From an uncultured Rhodospirillaceae bacterium (GTDB lineage: Bacteria > Pseudomonadota > Alphaproteobacteria > Rhodospirillales > Magnetospirillaceae), in the NCBI GenBank assembly GCA_937887565.1, contig CALABS010000059.1, forward strand, positions 124,001 to 188,000: a DNA stretch of 64,000 bases. Reading direction: 5' to 3'. The notes beneath the pieces were generated by a model, which saw only the letters and a list, made by a program, of their open reading frames with translations, had not been told where the DNA came from and searched no databases. Positions 8,362 through 16,487 of this stretch are shown piece by piece. Within the stretch, counting starts at the first letter, position 1. Each line of letters opens with the position of its first letter. Both the position numbers and the translations under genes were made by a program.

Positions 8362-8590
8362 CGGGCGGGGGAGAAGTAGTACTCGCCCAGCATGACGATG
8401 GCCATGCCGACCACCTTCCCGCCAGGCTCGGCCATCAGCAGGCCGGGGTTGACGTCGGCGAGGCCGCGGCGGCCGATCTCGGCCATGCGGGCGTCGTCCA
8501 GCGGCAGGGTGCGGAAGCGGCTCTCGGCATGCAGCAGCCGGCCTAGGGTGGTCATCGCCTCAATGCCGGTCTGCACCGCGACGCCCGACC
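8361..8590 (-). pseudogene. GNAT acetyltransferase gene cut by the RAYT element
   Basis: The frame reads IEAMTTLGRLLHAESRFRTL, then a middle part, then KVVGMAIVMLGEYYFS, the first half of a GNAT-fold acetyltransferase. It then runs straight into the repeat CTGACCCCGTTTTCC. The acetyl-CoA binding loop and second half are missing. The first residues also lack a convincing start (an internal ATG at 8555 exists). No gene is seen from 8591 to 8777. Confidence 0.6.
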
Positions 8591-8777
8591 GGCCGCCTGG
8601 TCTTGGGCCGGCATCCCCCTGCGCCGGCCTGAATGCCTCATCCGCCAAGGACTCCCTCCACGCGCATGCCGCCATGGGCGGTCCCCTCGATGCGTGCGAT
8701 CAGGCTTGCCTGTCGCGCACACGCGCGCCAAGCGCGTTTTGGAGAGGCAGCACCACCGTGAAGGACGTTGACGCCCC

Positions 8778-9752
8778 CTACTGCGCCGGCAGCCGCAGCC
8801 GCTTGGTCTCCAGCACCGCCGGGGTGCCGGCCTCGTCGGTGAGGAGCACGCGGCCGTCGGGAAGCCGGACCTCGACGCCGCCAAGCATGCCCGTGGCGCC
8901 GGCCAGAGGTTGGCGGGACAGCGCCACCACGCCGGGGGTCGGCAGCGGCTCCAGCCTGCCGTCCACGGCGCGCAGGCCGATCAGGGTCGGCAACGGGTGA
9001 TTGGACAGCGGCGTGGCGATGCGGCCGGCATCGGGCCAGGCGGACAGCAGGTCGGCGGTCTCGGGCAGGCGCCAGGTGGCGAAGGCGATCTGGGGCGGCA
9101 GCAGGTCCAAGGGCGCCACGCCCGTGCCGTTGGCGGCGATCTGGGCCACCGGCGGGTAATAGGCCAGCAGGTCGCGCGGGATGGGGGTCAGCAGGGCGGC
9201 GTGGAACTCGCCCCCGGCCAGGCCGGCGGGCAGTGGCGGCTGCGCCCCGGCGACGGCGTCGGGCGCCACCTGGGCGACGGTCACCGACAGCGGCGCCGAG
9301 GACGCCAGCGCATGGGCAAGGACGGCGCCGTCGGTGCCCACCACCAGCGCCAGCGGCGCGAAATCGGGCCCGGGGCGCAGGCTGTAGCTCCACGACGGGA
9401 ACGACCACTCGGCCTTGACGGCGGCGCGGCACAGCCCCTGGACCGGCAGCACCAGCGTGTCGCCCTGACCGAGATCGTGGACCAGCCAGCCCGGTTGGGC
9501 GTCGAAGCGCAGCTTGGCGCCGTCCTCGGTGGCGGTGGACCCGCCCTGGCAACGCACCACCTGGCGCAGCGCCACGTCGCGGCCGGCGACGCGGCCGTCG
9601 ATGGACACCGCCAGCACCGAGTCGGCCATGGCGTTGCGGACCTTGGTGTAGACCAGGGCCCCCAGATAGCCCACCGGCGACGCCATCAGGCCGATCGCCG
9701 CCATGGGCGCCGCCAGCACCAGGAAAACCACCCAGAATACGCGCTTGCTCAT
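8778..9752 (-). CDS. Uncharacterised membrane-anchored protein
   Basis: A 324-residue protein with an N-terminal hydrophobic segment (about residues 5-30, signal anchor) and then a beta-rich soluble part with no known motif. Two Cys (in VVRCQGG and GLCRAAV) could pair, which would fit a periplasmic location. It starts two bases after the stop of the next membrane gene, so it is the third gene of a set with the pseudokinase. Function unknown. Confidence 0.7.
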   Translation of the reverse strand: MSKRVFWVVFLVLAAPMAAIGLMASPVGYLGALVYTKVRNAMADSVLAVSIDGRVAGRDVALRQVVRCQGGSTATEDGAKLRFDAQPGWLVHDLGQGDTLVLPVQGLCRAAVKAEWSFPSWSYSLRPGPDFAPLALVVGTDGAVLAHALASSAPLSVTVAQVAPDAVAGAQPPLPAGLAGGEFHAALLTPIPRDLLAYYPPVAQIAANGTGVAPLDLLPPQIAFATWRLPETADLLSAWPDAGRIATPLSNHPLPTLIGLRAVDGRLEPLPTPGVVALSRQPLAGATGMLGGVEVRLPDGRVLLTDEAGTPAVLETKRLRLPAQ

Positions 9753-9753
9753 C

Positions 9754-10239
9754 TTACCCCTGCTTCTTCGCGACTTCGTCGCCCCATTCCTCGATCAGCT
9801 TCTTCTGCGCCGCCTGCAACGCCGAGATGCGGTGCTCGGTGGTGAATTTCAGCCAGGCGGCGACCATCGGCGGCATGCCGGTATACAGCAGCCAGCCGAA
9901 TGCCGAGGCGCCATAGGCCCACAGCAGCACGTCGCCGTCGGACAGCATGTTGAAGGCCTCGTCCAGCGTGTGCACCCCGAACCACAAGGTGAACAGATAC
10001 GGGATGACGCCGGCGAAGTTGACACCGCCGACGCACAGCCAGGCGTATTTGTTGCTCCCCTTCTCCGACGCCCAGGCCGCCAGGGTCGGCAGCATGGTGA
10101 AGAACACGATGGTGACGGTGGGCAGCGAGAACGGCACCAGCGCCGCCAGCACCATCAGCACCACGATCTTGTTGGTGCCGGGACCGGCGCCCTTCTTGGC
10201 GGCCTTGGCGGCGGGGGGCGGCGCGGGCTTCCTGGCCAT
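9754..10239 (-). CDS. Uncharacterised polytopic small membrane protein
   Basis: A 161-residue protein. An Ala/Lys/Pro-rich cytoplasmic N-terminus (residues 1-22) is followed by three or four membrane helices (about 25-50, 64-85, 100-120) and an amphipathic charged tail. No known domain recognised. It lies three bases after the pseudokinase gene and two before the next gene, so the three are almost certainly co-transcribed. Confidence 0.72.
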   Translation of the reverse strand: MARKPAPPPAAKAAKKGAGPGTNKIVVLMVLAALVPFSLPTVTIVFFTMLPTLAAWASEKGSNKYAWLCVGGVNFAGVIPYLFTLWFGVHTLDEAFNMLSDGDVLLWAYGASAFGWLLYTGMPPMVAAWLKFTTEHRISALQAAQKKLIEEWGDEVAKKQG

Positions 10240-10242
10240 GGC

Positions 10243-12291
10243 CTACAGCACCTTCAGGATGATGACCACGGTCACCGACACCAGACCGATGACGATGCCG
10301 GTGACGGCGGCGGTCTGCTTGCCGATGCGGTCGGCCTCCTTCTCGCGCTCGTCCTCGTCGGACTGCACCCGCTTGATCTCGTCCTCGGCGGCCTGGTACT
10401 GGGCCTGGGCCCAGGCGAACTCGGACGAATCCTTCTCCTTGGCCTCGGCGTTTTCCAGCAGGTTGTAGATCTCGACCACCGAGCCGCGGCGGACCAGGCG
10501 GGGGACCTCCTTCTCGAGCTCGCGGCGCTTCTCGCGCGAGTGGAAGCTGTGGACCACCGGCGTGATCAGGCCGCCGATCCAGCCGGCCAGGCCGGGCATG
10601 GTTTCGGGGCCCAGCCGGTACTGGAAGACCGCGAACAGGTTGATGAGCGCCATCAGCGCCCGCGCCGGTTCGGGCTCGTTGAGCTGGGTCAGGTTGCGGT
10701 CGATGTCGCTGCGGGCGCGCGCCCCCATGAAGGCGGCGACGTGGCGGTCGATGGGCCACTGCTTGGGATCGGACCGCTTGCCGGCGGCGGAGTTCAGCGC
10801 CGGCAGCAGCTCGCGCAGCTCGACCACGTATTCCTCGCCCACCAGCGGGCTTTGGCACGGCAGGGCGTCGTTCATCTCGTACAGGCAGCGCTCCAGGCCG
10901 AAGCCCATCCCCGACTGCGACAGATAGCCCTTCAGTTCCCGGAAGTTTCCTTCCATCAGCGAATTGTCGGGCACATAGGTCTTGCGTGCCTCGAACCACA
11001 GCTTGGGGACTTCGCGCAGGATCATCTCGACGATCAGCCGGGGGTCCTCGCGCCGCCCGACCACCGCCGCCAGCGCCGAGCCGAAGCCGTCGGGCATGGC
11101 GTTGAAGCCCTTGTAGCGGATGGGCGCGGTGGGGTCCAAGAGGATCAGCACCTGGCACAGCATGAGATCGGACGCGACGCGCTTGTCGGTAGGGGTGGTG
11201 ATGGCGAGGCGCACCACCTCGGCCACCGCCGCCGCCCGCTCCTTGTCCTCGACCGCGCGGCGCAGCCACAGCTCGACCTTGCCCTCGAGGACGGGCGGGA
11301 TGGCCGCTTCCCAGTTGCGGGCCATGGCCTGGGCCAGTTCCCGGCAGTTGAAGTATTCGTGCCCCTGGAAGGGGAACCCGCGCGCCCCCCGTTTCTCGAC
11401 CCGCGCCTGGATCGGCGACAGACGGCGGCCCTGCAGCCACAGGTCCAGGGATTCGATATCCCAGCGCTGGTCGGGATCGTCGCACAGCAGGCCCTTCAAC
11501 ACCTCGATCATGGGCAACGGCAAACGCTCGTCGCCGACCAGGGTGGCGTAGCTGCCCTGCTGGATCTTGTGCCTGAGGATGGTGGCGTCGTCCATGTGCG
11601 CGACCGGATTGCGGCCCAGCATGATGAACAGCATGGTGGCGCCCAGCGAATACAGGTCGTCGGAATAGGTGCCGCCGCCCCGCGCCACCGGATTCGCCAT
11701 GCCCGCCTCGATGGTCTCGAACACCGCCGGTTGGTCGAAGGCCGGCGGGGTGGTGACGCAGTCGCCGAGCGCGATGCGCTCGCCGGCGCCGTCCATGAAG
11801 AACATGTTGGTGGGACGGATGGCCCGGTGGGTGATGCCGCGCGAGATGAGTTCCTTCACCGCCGAGGCCAGCGGCTCGATGACCTTGCGGGTCAGATCGT
11901 ATTCGTCGACCCGCCGCATTTCGCCCTTGAGGCTGGACATCAGGCGCGGCCCGCCGGGCCGTTCGTAGATCACCGTCATGCACTGGCGGCCCGCCGGCGG
12001 CCAGTTCATGGGCCCCCATTCCACCAGATGGCACAGGCCGGGGCTCTGGACGCCCTTGAGCGCCCGCATCATGGTCACCCGGGGCGGCAGCTCGGGACGG
12101 CAGATCAGCGCGAACAGGGCTCGGTTGGGATCGCGCTTGTCCTCGGCGGAAAAGGCCTCGGCGTTGGGGGTGGACAGCTCGGGCAGCGACTGGTTCGAGC
12201 GGATGACGAAACGGTCGCGCAGCACGCCGGGCGGGCCCGCTGGCTTGACGACTGTCTCTTCCGTTCGTGCCTCGGCAGCGGCGTCCGCCAT
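10243..12291 (-). CDS. Tail-anchored Ser/Thr kinase-like protein, probable pseudokinase
   Basis: A 682-residue protein. Residues about 25-290 follow the protein kinase fold. The catalytic loop reads HRAIRPTN (155-162), where HRDxKPxN is normal, so the catalytic Asp is Ala. The metal loop is LGDCVT (175-180) in place of DFG. The subdomain IX helix DDLYSLG (211-217) is kept. No VAIK lysine is evident. The middle 350 residues are an alpha-helical region I cannot assign. A charged helix (about 600-655) precedes a single C-terminal transmembrane helix ending at the last residue, so the protein is tail-anchored with its domains in the cytoplasm. First of three close-packed genes. It more likely binds or scaffolds than phosphorylates. 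Confidence 0.75.
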   Translation of the reverse strand: MADAAAEARTEETVVKPAGPPGVLRDRFVIRSNQSLPELSTPNAEAFSAEDKRDPNRALFALICRPELPPRVTMMRALKGVQSPGLCHLVEWGPMNWPPAGRQCMTVIYERPGGPRLMSSLKGEMRRVDEYDLTRKVIEPLASAVKELISRGITHRAIRPTNMFFMDGAGERIALGDCVTTPPAFDQPAVFETIEAGMANPVARGGGTYSDDLYSLGATMLFIMLGRNPVAHMDDATILRHKIQQGSYATLVGDERLPLPMIEVLKGLLCDDPDQRWDIESLDLWLQGRRLSPIQARVEKRGARGFPFQGHEYFNCRELAQAMARNWEAAIPPVLEGKVELWLRRAVEDKERAAAVAEVVRLAITTPTDKRVASDLMLCQVLILLDPTAPIRYKGFNAMPDGFGSALAAVVGRREDPRLIVEMILREVPKLWFEARKTYVPDNSLMEGNFRELKGYLSQSGMGFGLERCLYEMNDALPCQSPLVGEEYVVELRELLPALNSAAGKRSDPKQWPIDRHVAAFMGARARSDIDRNLTQLNEPEPARALMALINLFAVFQYRLGPETMPGLAGWIGGLITPVVHSFHSREKRRELEKEVPRLVRRGSVVEIYNLLENAEAKEKDSSEFAWAQAQYQAAEDEIKRVQSDEDEREKEADRIGKQTAAVTGIVIGLVSVTVVIILKVL

Positions 12292-12378
12292 TCTCGCGTC
12301 CGTTTCTCGCTGGGGCCGCGCGCCCCACCTGGCCGCATATTACCTGTCCGGGCGGGGCGCGTCACCTTTCGTTGGGCC

Positions 12379-13668
12379 TCAGCTGGCGAAGGGATCCTGG
12401 ACCAGGATGGTGTCCTCGCGCTCGGGACTGGTGGACAGCATGGCCACCGGCGCCTCGATCAGTTCCTCGATCCGGCGGATGTACTTGACGGCGGTGGCCG
12501 GCAGGTCCTTCCACGACCGCGCCCCCTGGGTGCTCTCGCTCCAGCCCTCGATGGTCTCGTAGACCGGCTCGACCTCGGCCTGCTTGGCCTGGGCCGACGG
12601 CAGGTGGTCCAGCATCTCGCCCCGGTATTTGTAGCCGGTGCAGATCTTGAGTTCGTCGAAGCCGTCGAGCACGTCCAGCTTGGTCAGGGCGATGCCGTTG
12701 ACGCCGTTGACCTTGACCGACTGGCGCACCAGCACGGCGTCGAACCAGCCGCAGCGGCGGCGGCGGCCGGTGACGGTGCCGAACTCGTGGCCGCGATCGC
12801 CGATCTTGTGGCCGATCTCGTTGTCCAGCTCGGTGGGGAACGGACCCGAGCCGACGCGGGTGGTGTAGGCCTTGCAGATGCCCAGCACGAAGCCCACCTG
12901 GCCGGGGCCGACGCCCGAGCCGGTGCCGGCGTTGCCGGACACGGTGTTGGACGAGGTCACGAACGGATAGGTACCGTGGTCGACGTCGAGCATGGCGCCC
13001 TGGGCGCCCTCGAACAGCACCCGCTTGCGGGTGTGGCGAATCTCGTCGAGCCGCTGCCACACCACGTCGGCAAAGGGCAGGATCCTTGGCGCCACCGCCT
13101 TCAGCTTGTCGAGGATTTCCTGGCCGTCGAGCAGCGGCGCGCCCAAGCCCTTGAGCAGGGCGTTGTGGTGGCTGAGCAGCTTGTCCAGCTTCTGCTCGAG
13201 GACGGCGTCGTCGTCCAGGTCGCAGACGCGGATGGCGCGGCGGCCGACGCGATCCTCGTAGGCCGGGCCGATGCCGCGGCCGGTGGTGCCGATCTTGGCG
13301 GCGCCCGAGGCCTCCTCGCGAGCCCGGTCGAGATGGCCGTGCAACGGCAGGATCAGGCAGGCGTTCTCGGCGATCTTCAGCACGTCGGGGGTGATGGCCA
13401 CGCCCTGGGCGGCGATGCGCTCGATCTCGTCCAGCAGCGCCCACGGATCGACGACCACGCCGTTGCCGATGATCGACAGCTTGCCGCGCACGACGCCGGA
13501 CGGCAGCAGCGACAGCTTGTAGACCACCCCGTTGATGACCAGGGTATGGCCCGCGTTGTGGCCGCCCTGGAAGCGGACCACCACGTCGGCGCGCTCGCTC
13601 AGCCAATCGACGACCTTGCCCTTGCCCTCGTCACCCCACTGGGCGCCGACCACAGCAACATTCGCCAT
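12379..13668 (-). CDS. purA: Adenylosuccinate synthetase
   Basis: A 429-residue enzyme joining IMP and aspartate with GTP, the first step to AMP. The N-terminal GAQWGDEGKGKVVD with its catalytic Asp, the GGHNAGHT motif (His catalytic), TTGRGIGPAYEDR and the late DVLDGFDELKICTGY are all present, and the length is the family norm. The start ATG at 13668 is three bases after the hisZ stop, so the two genes form an operon. Confidence 0.98.
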   Translation of the reverse strand: MANVAVVGAQWGDEGKGKVVDWLSERADVVVRFQGGHNAGHTLVINGVVYKLSLLPSGVVRGKLSIIGNGVVVDPWALLDEIERIAAQGVAITPDVLKIAENACLILPLHGHLDRAREEASGAAKIGTTGRGIGPAYEDRVGRRAIRVCDLDDDAVLEQKLDKLLSHHNALLKGLGAPLLDGQEILDKLKAVAPRILPFADVVWQRLDEIRHTRKRVLFEGAQGAMLDVDHGTYPFVTSSNTVSGNAGTGSGVGPGQVGFVLGICKAYTTRVGSGPFPTELDNEIGHKIGDRGHEFGTVTGRRRRCGWFDAVLVRQSVKVNGVNGIALTKLDVLDGFDELKICTGYKYRGEMLDHLPSAQAKQAEVEPVYETIEGWSESTQGARSWKDLPATAVKYIRRIEELIEAPVAMLSTSPEREDTILVQDPFAS

Positions 13669-13671
13669 CTC

Positions 13672-14838
13672 TTAACGTCCCCTCTCTTCGATTGTCTTGA
13701 CGCCTTCGGCGGTCAGCACGCTGCCGCAGCCCTGGCGCTTGGCTTCCGCATCCGGATCGGCCACCGGCTCGAGGCCGGCCACCGTCACCCAGCCCTGCGC
13801 CCTGAGCGCCTGGGCCCACGGGCGCGGCGTTCCCGCCGGCACGAACACCCGGCCGGCCGGCCGGGGTCCGGGCAGCGCCGCGAGCACCGTGTCCATGAAC
13901 AGGGTGGCGCCGGTGGCGGGTTCGACGCCGCCGGCCAGATAGCGCCCGCCCCGCCCCAGCTCGCCCCCGGCGGAGCGGCCGAACAGGGTGAAGGCGACGC
14001 CGGCATGGTATTCGAACCCCCGGTTCTCCACCGGGTCGACGGTCAGCGTCAATTCGGGCATGGCGGCGCGGACCAGGGCCACCACCTCGGCCAGGCGGTC
14101 CCGCTCGGCGGCGGCGGCGGACGGCAGGGCGAGCGCGCCCAGGACCTCCAGCGCCCGGTCGGCCGGCCCGACGGCCTTGAGCAGCGCCAGCAGCATCTCG
14201 GCGGCGCGGCCGCCCTCGGCGGCCACCACGGCGGCATCCTTGTGGTCGATGGCACCACGCAGCGCCTCGGACACCTCGCTCGCCAGGCCGAGATCGGCGA
14301 ACAGGGCCGGCACCAGCGTGGGCAGCGACAGGTCGACCGACACGCCGGCCACGCCCAGTTCGCTCAGCGCCTCGGCGACCAGCACCACCACCTCGGCATC
14401 GGCGGCGGCGGAATTGCTGCCGATCAGCTCGATGCCCGCCTGACCGAACTGGCGCTCGGGCCTCAGCTGGCTGCCCTTCACCCGCAGCACCTGGCCGGAA
14501 TAGGACAGTCGCAGCGGCCTCGCCTCACCCCCCAGGCGGGCGGTGGCGATGCGGGCCACCTGCGGCGTCATGTCGGCGCGCACGGCCATCATCCGCTGGG
14601 ACAGCGGGTCCATGACCCGGAATGCCTGGGCGCCGGTGGCGGCACCGGCGCCGGACAGCATGCTGTCCTCGAATTCGATCAGCGGCGGCTTGACGCGCTG
14701 ATACCCCTGCTGGGCGAAATGGTCCATCAGCCGTCCGACGACGGCCGCTTCGTGCTCGGCGTCGGGCGGAAGGATGTCGCGCAGTCCCGCGGGCAGAAGC
14801 GCCCGGTTGGCGTGGTCGTTCATCAAAGGCTTCGTCAA
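13672..14838 (-). CDS. hisZ: ATP phosphoribosyltransferase regulatory subunit
   Basis: A 388-residue HisRS-like paralogue that activates and regulates short-form HisG in histidine biosynthesis. It has the class II synthetase-like core (LLPAGLRDILPPDAEHE, VRADMTPQVARIA) but a degenerate HisRS motif set and no tRNA-binding domain, the mark of HisZ. ATG at 14838 is used; a second Met five codons later is possible. Coupled to purA as in many alphaproteobacteria. Confidence 0.92.
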   Translation of the reverse strand: MTKPLMNDHANRALLPAGLRDILPPDAEHEAAVVGRLMDHFAQQGYQRVKPPLIEFEDSMLSGAGAATGAQAFRVMDPLSQRMMAVRADMTPQVARIATARLGGEARPLRLSYSGQVLRVKGSQLRPERQFGQAGIELIGSNSAAADAEVVVLVAEALSELGVAGVSVDLSLPTLVPALFADLGLASEVSEALRGAIDHKDAAVVAAEGGRAAEMLLALLKAVGPADRALEVLGALALPSAAAAERDRLAEVVALVRAAMPELTLTVDPVENRGFEYHAGVAFTLFGRSAGGELGRGGRYLAGGVEPATGATLFMDTVLAALPGPRPAGRVFVPAGTPRPWAQALRAQGWVTVAGLEPVADPDAEAKRQGCGSVLTAEGVKTIEERGR

Positions 14839-14898
14839 CCTGGTGTTGGAGGCCGTCCCGACAGGCGGGGCCGGCTGGGCAACAGCCCGGTGTATCGC

Positions 14899-14919
14899 GT
14901 TTGCCCGGACGGGGCAAAC
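14899..14919 (-). terminator. Hairpin after the chemoreceptor gene
   Basis: GTTTGCCC and GGGCAAAC form an eight-pair stem with a five-base loop in the gap between the chemoreceptor stop and the hisZ start. There is no T tract on the minus strand, so termination is possible but not certain. Confidence 0.4.
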
Positions 14920-14943
14920 GGAAATGACGCCTTTTCGGCGGCC

Positions 14944-16335
14944 CTATCGGTTCGCCAGCGCGTCCAACGCCGCCATCACCTCCCGCGACGGATCGGACAC
15001 CTTCGCCACCGCCGCCAGGGCGCCGTCGAGGTCGCCCTCCTGGTACAGGCGCGACGCCTCGACCGCATGGGCGTGCGCCAAGCGGTGTGGACCCTCCAGC
15101 GCCTTGAAGGCGGGGTGCGAGGTGATGGCGGGGTCGGTTTCCGAATGGTACCACTTGCCGAGCCGGCACCGGGCGGGGTCCGCCAGCTCGTCGGCATTCA
15201 GGGTCTCGCGGCCCACCAGCATGCCGATCAGGCGCTTGCGCCAGATCATGTGGTCGGATTTGGCGATGTGCAGGGCCAGATCCCTGATTTCCAGCTTGGT
15301 CATCTCGCCCAGCGTGCGGGCGATCACCCGCGCCGACCGATCCATGGCGTCGACCACGTCGACGATGGTGGCGACGTTGCGCCCGGCCATCTCGGCCACC
15401 ACCGTGATGCCGGCCGAAACCTCGCCCGACGCCGAGGTCTGCTGGGTCAGGATGGCGGCGATATCCTCCATCTTGGCGGTCACGCCGGCGACCTGGTCGA
15501 CGACCCGGCGCATGTTGCCGCCGGTGGCGTGGATGACCTCCTGCCCCTCCTCGACGGCGCGGGCGCCCTGCTGCATGGACTCGACGATGGCGGCCATCTC
15601 CTGGCGCAGGGCCTCGATCCGGCGGCGGATGTCGTCGGTGGCGCGCGCGGTCTGATTGGCGAGGCTTTTCACCTCGCCGGCCACCACCGCGAAGCCCTTG
15701 CCGGCGGCGCCCGCCCGCGCCGCCTCGATGGTGGCGTTCATCGCCAGCAGGTTGGTCTGGCGGGCGATCGCCTCGATCTGGTTGACGATGGCGCCGATCC
15801 GCACCGACGCCTCGGCCAATCCGTCCACCTTGGTCGCCGATTCCTCCACCGCCCGGGCGATGGCGTGCATGGTGCGCTCGGCATGGTCGGCGGCGTCGAG
15901 GCCGTCGGCGGCGGCCTGCCGCGCCGACCGGGCGTCGGCGGCGGCGGCCTCGGAATTGCGGGCGATCTCGCCGACGCTGGCCACCAGTTCCTCGGCGGCG
16001 GCGGCGATGGTCTGGGCCCGGCGGTCGACCTGGCCCATGTCGCGCATCATGCCGGCGGTATCGGTCACCGCCTCGTTGATGTCGACCGACACCTCCACGT
16101 TGCGCTTGAGTTCGGCCAGGGCGCGGGCCTCGAGGACGCGGGCCAACGCCTTGAGCTTGGTCCCCAGCGGGCCGGTGCCCTCGGGAACCGAGGCATAGCG
16201 CCCCTCCAGCATGAGGTCCACCATCGCCTCGACGGCGTCTTCGCTCTCCTCGCTCCCGGCCACGGGGCCGATGTCGCCGGAAAGCACGGCCGGCGCGGAG
16301 CCTCGCCACCCAACGGACAGCAATCCCATTGGCAT
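14944..16335 (-). CDS. Soluble methyl-accepting chemotaxis protein with CZB domain
   Basis: A 463-residue cytoplasmic chemoreceptor: no transmembrane helix is seen. The N-terminal 70 residues are unassigned. The signalling helical hairpin follows, with the tip IEAIARQTNLLAMNATIEAA near residues 200-220. The C-terminus is a chemoreceptor zinc-binding domain with the ligand pattern H...C..GKWYH...H...H (RCRLGKWY, SHPAFK, HAHA). CZB domains bind zinc and sense hypochlorite or zinc level in known cases. Start ATG at 16335 with GGGAGG just upstream; much longer open sequence upstream is shadow of serA. Confidence 0.9.
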   Translation of the reverse strand: MPMGLLSVGWRGSAPAVLSGDIGPVAGSEESEDAVEAMVDLMLEGRYASVPEGTGPLGTKLKALARVLEARALAELKRNVEVSVDINEAVTDTAGMMRDMGQVDRRAQTIAAAAEELVASVGEIARNSEAAAADARSARQAAADGLDAADHAERTMHAIARAVEESATKVDGLAEASVRIGAIVNQIEAIARQTNLLAMNATIEAARAGAAGKGFAVVAGEVKSLANQTARATDDIRRRIEALRQEMAAIVESMQQGARAVEEGQEVIHATGGNMRRVVDQVAGVTAKMEDIAAILTQQTSASGEVSAGITVVAEMAGRNVATIVDVVDAMDRSARVIARTLGEMTKLEIRDLALHIAKSDHMIWRKRLIGMLVGRETLNADELADPARCRLGKWYHSETDPAITSHPAFKALEGPHRLAHAHAVEASRLYQEGDLDGALAAVAKVSDPSREVMAALDALANR

Positions 16336-16442
16336 CCCCCTCCCTGTGCGCAAGCGCCCGTTCCCGGCAAGTAATAGGCCGGAAACCACGTGGGGAACAA
16401 CGGAATCTGTCGAGAAGAGATGGTGACGGTCCCATGAAGACA

Positions 16443-16468
16443 GCCCCCCGCCCGGATGGGCGGAGGGC
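16443..16468 (-). terminator. GC hairpin after serA
   Basis: On the minus strand GCCCTCCGCCC, loop ATCC, then GGGCGGGGGGC (one G-T pair) followed by CTGTCTT. It lies 20 bases past the serA stop, a plausible weak terminator. Confidence 0.5.
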
Positions 16469-16487
16469 TTGCGGGGAACGCCGGATG

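Noticed and set aside
9703..16374. A + strand open frame of more than 2,200 codons
   Set aside because: It runs antisense to the pseudokinase set, purA, hisZ and the chemoreceptor. Its His/Gln/Arg-rich, repeat-like composition is the usual shadow of GC-rich coding DNA.
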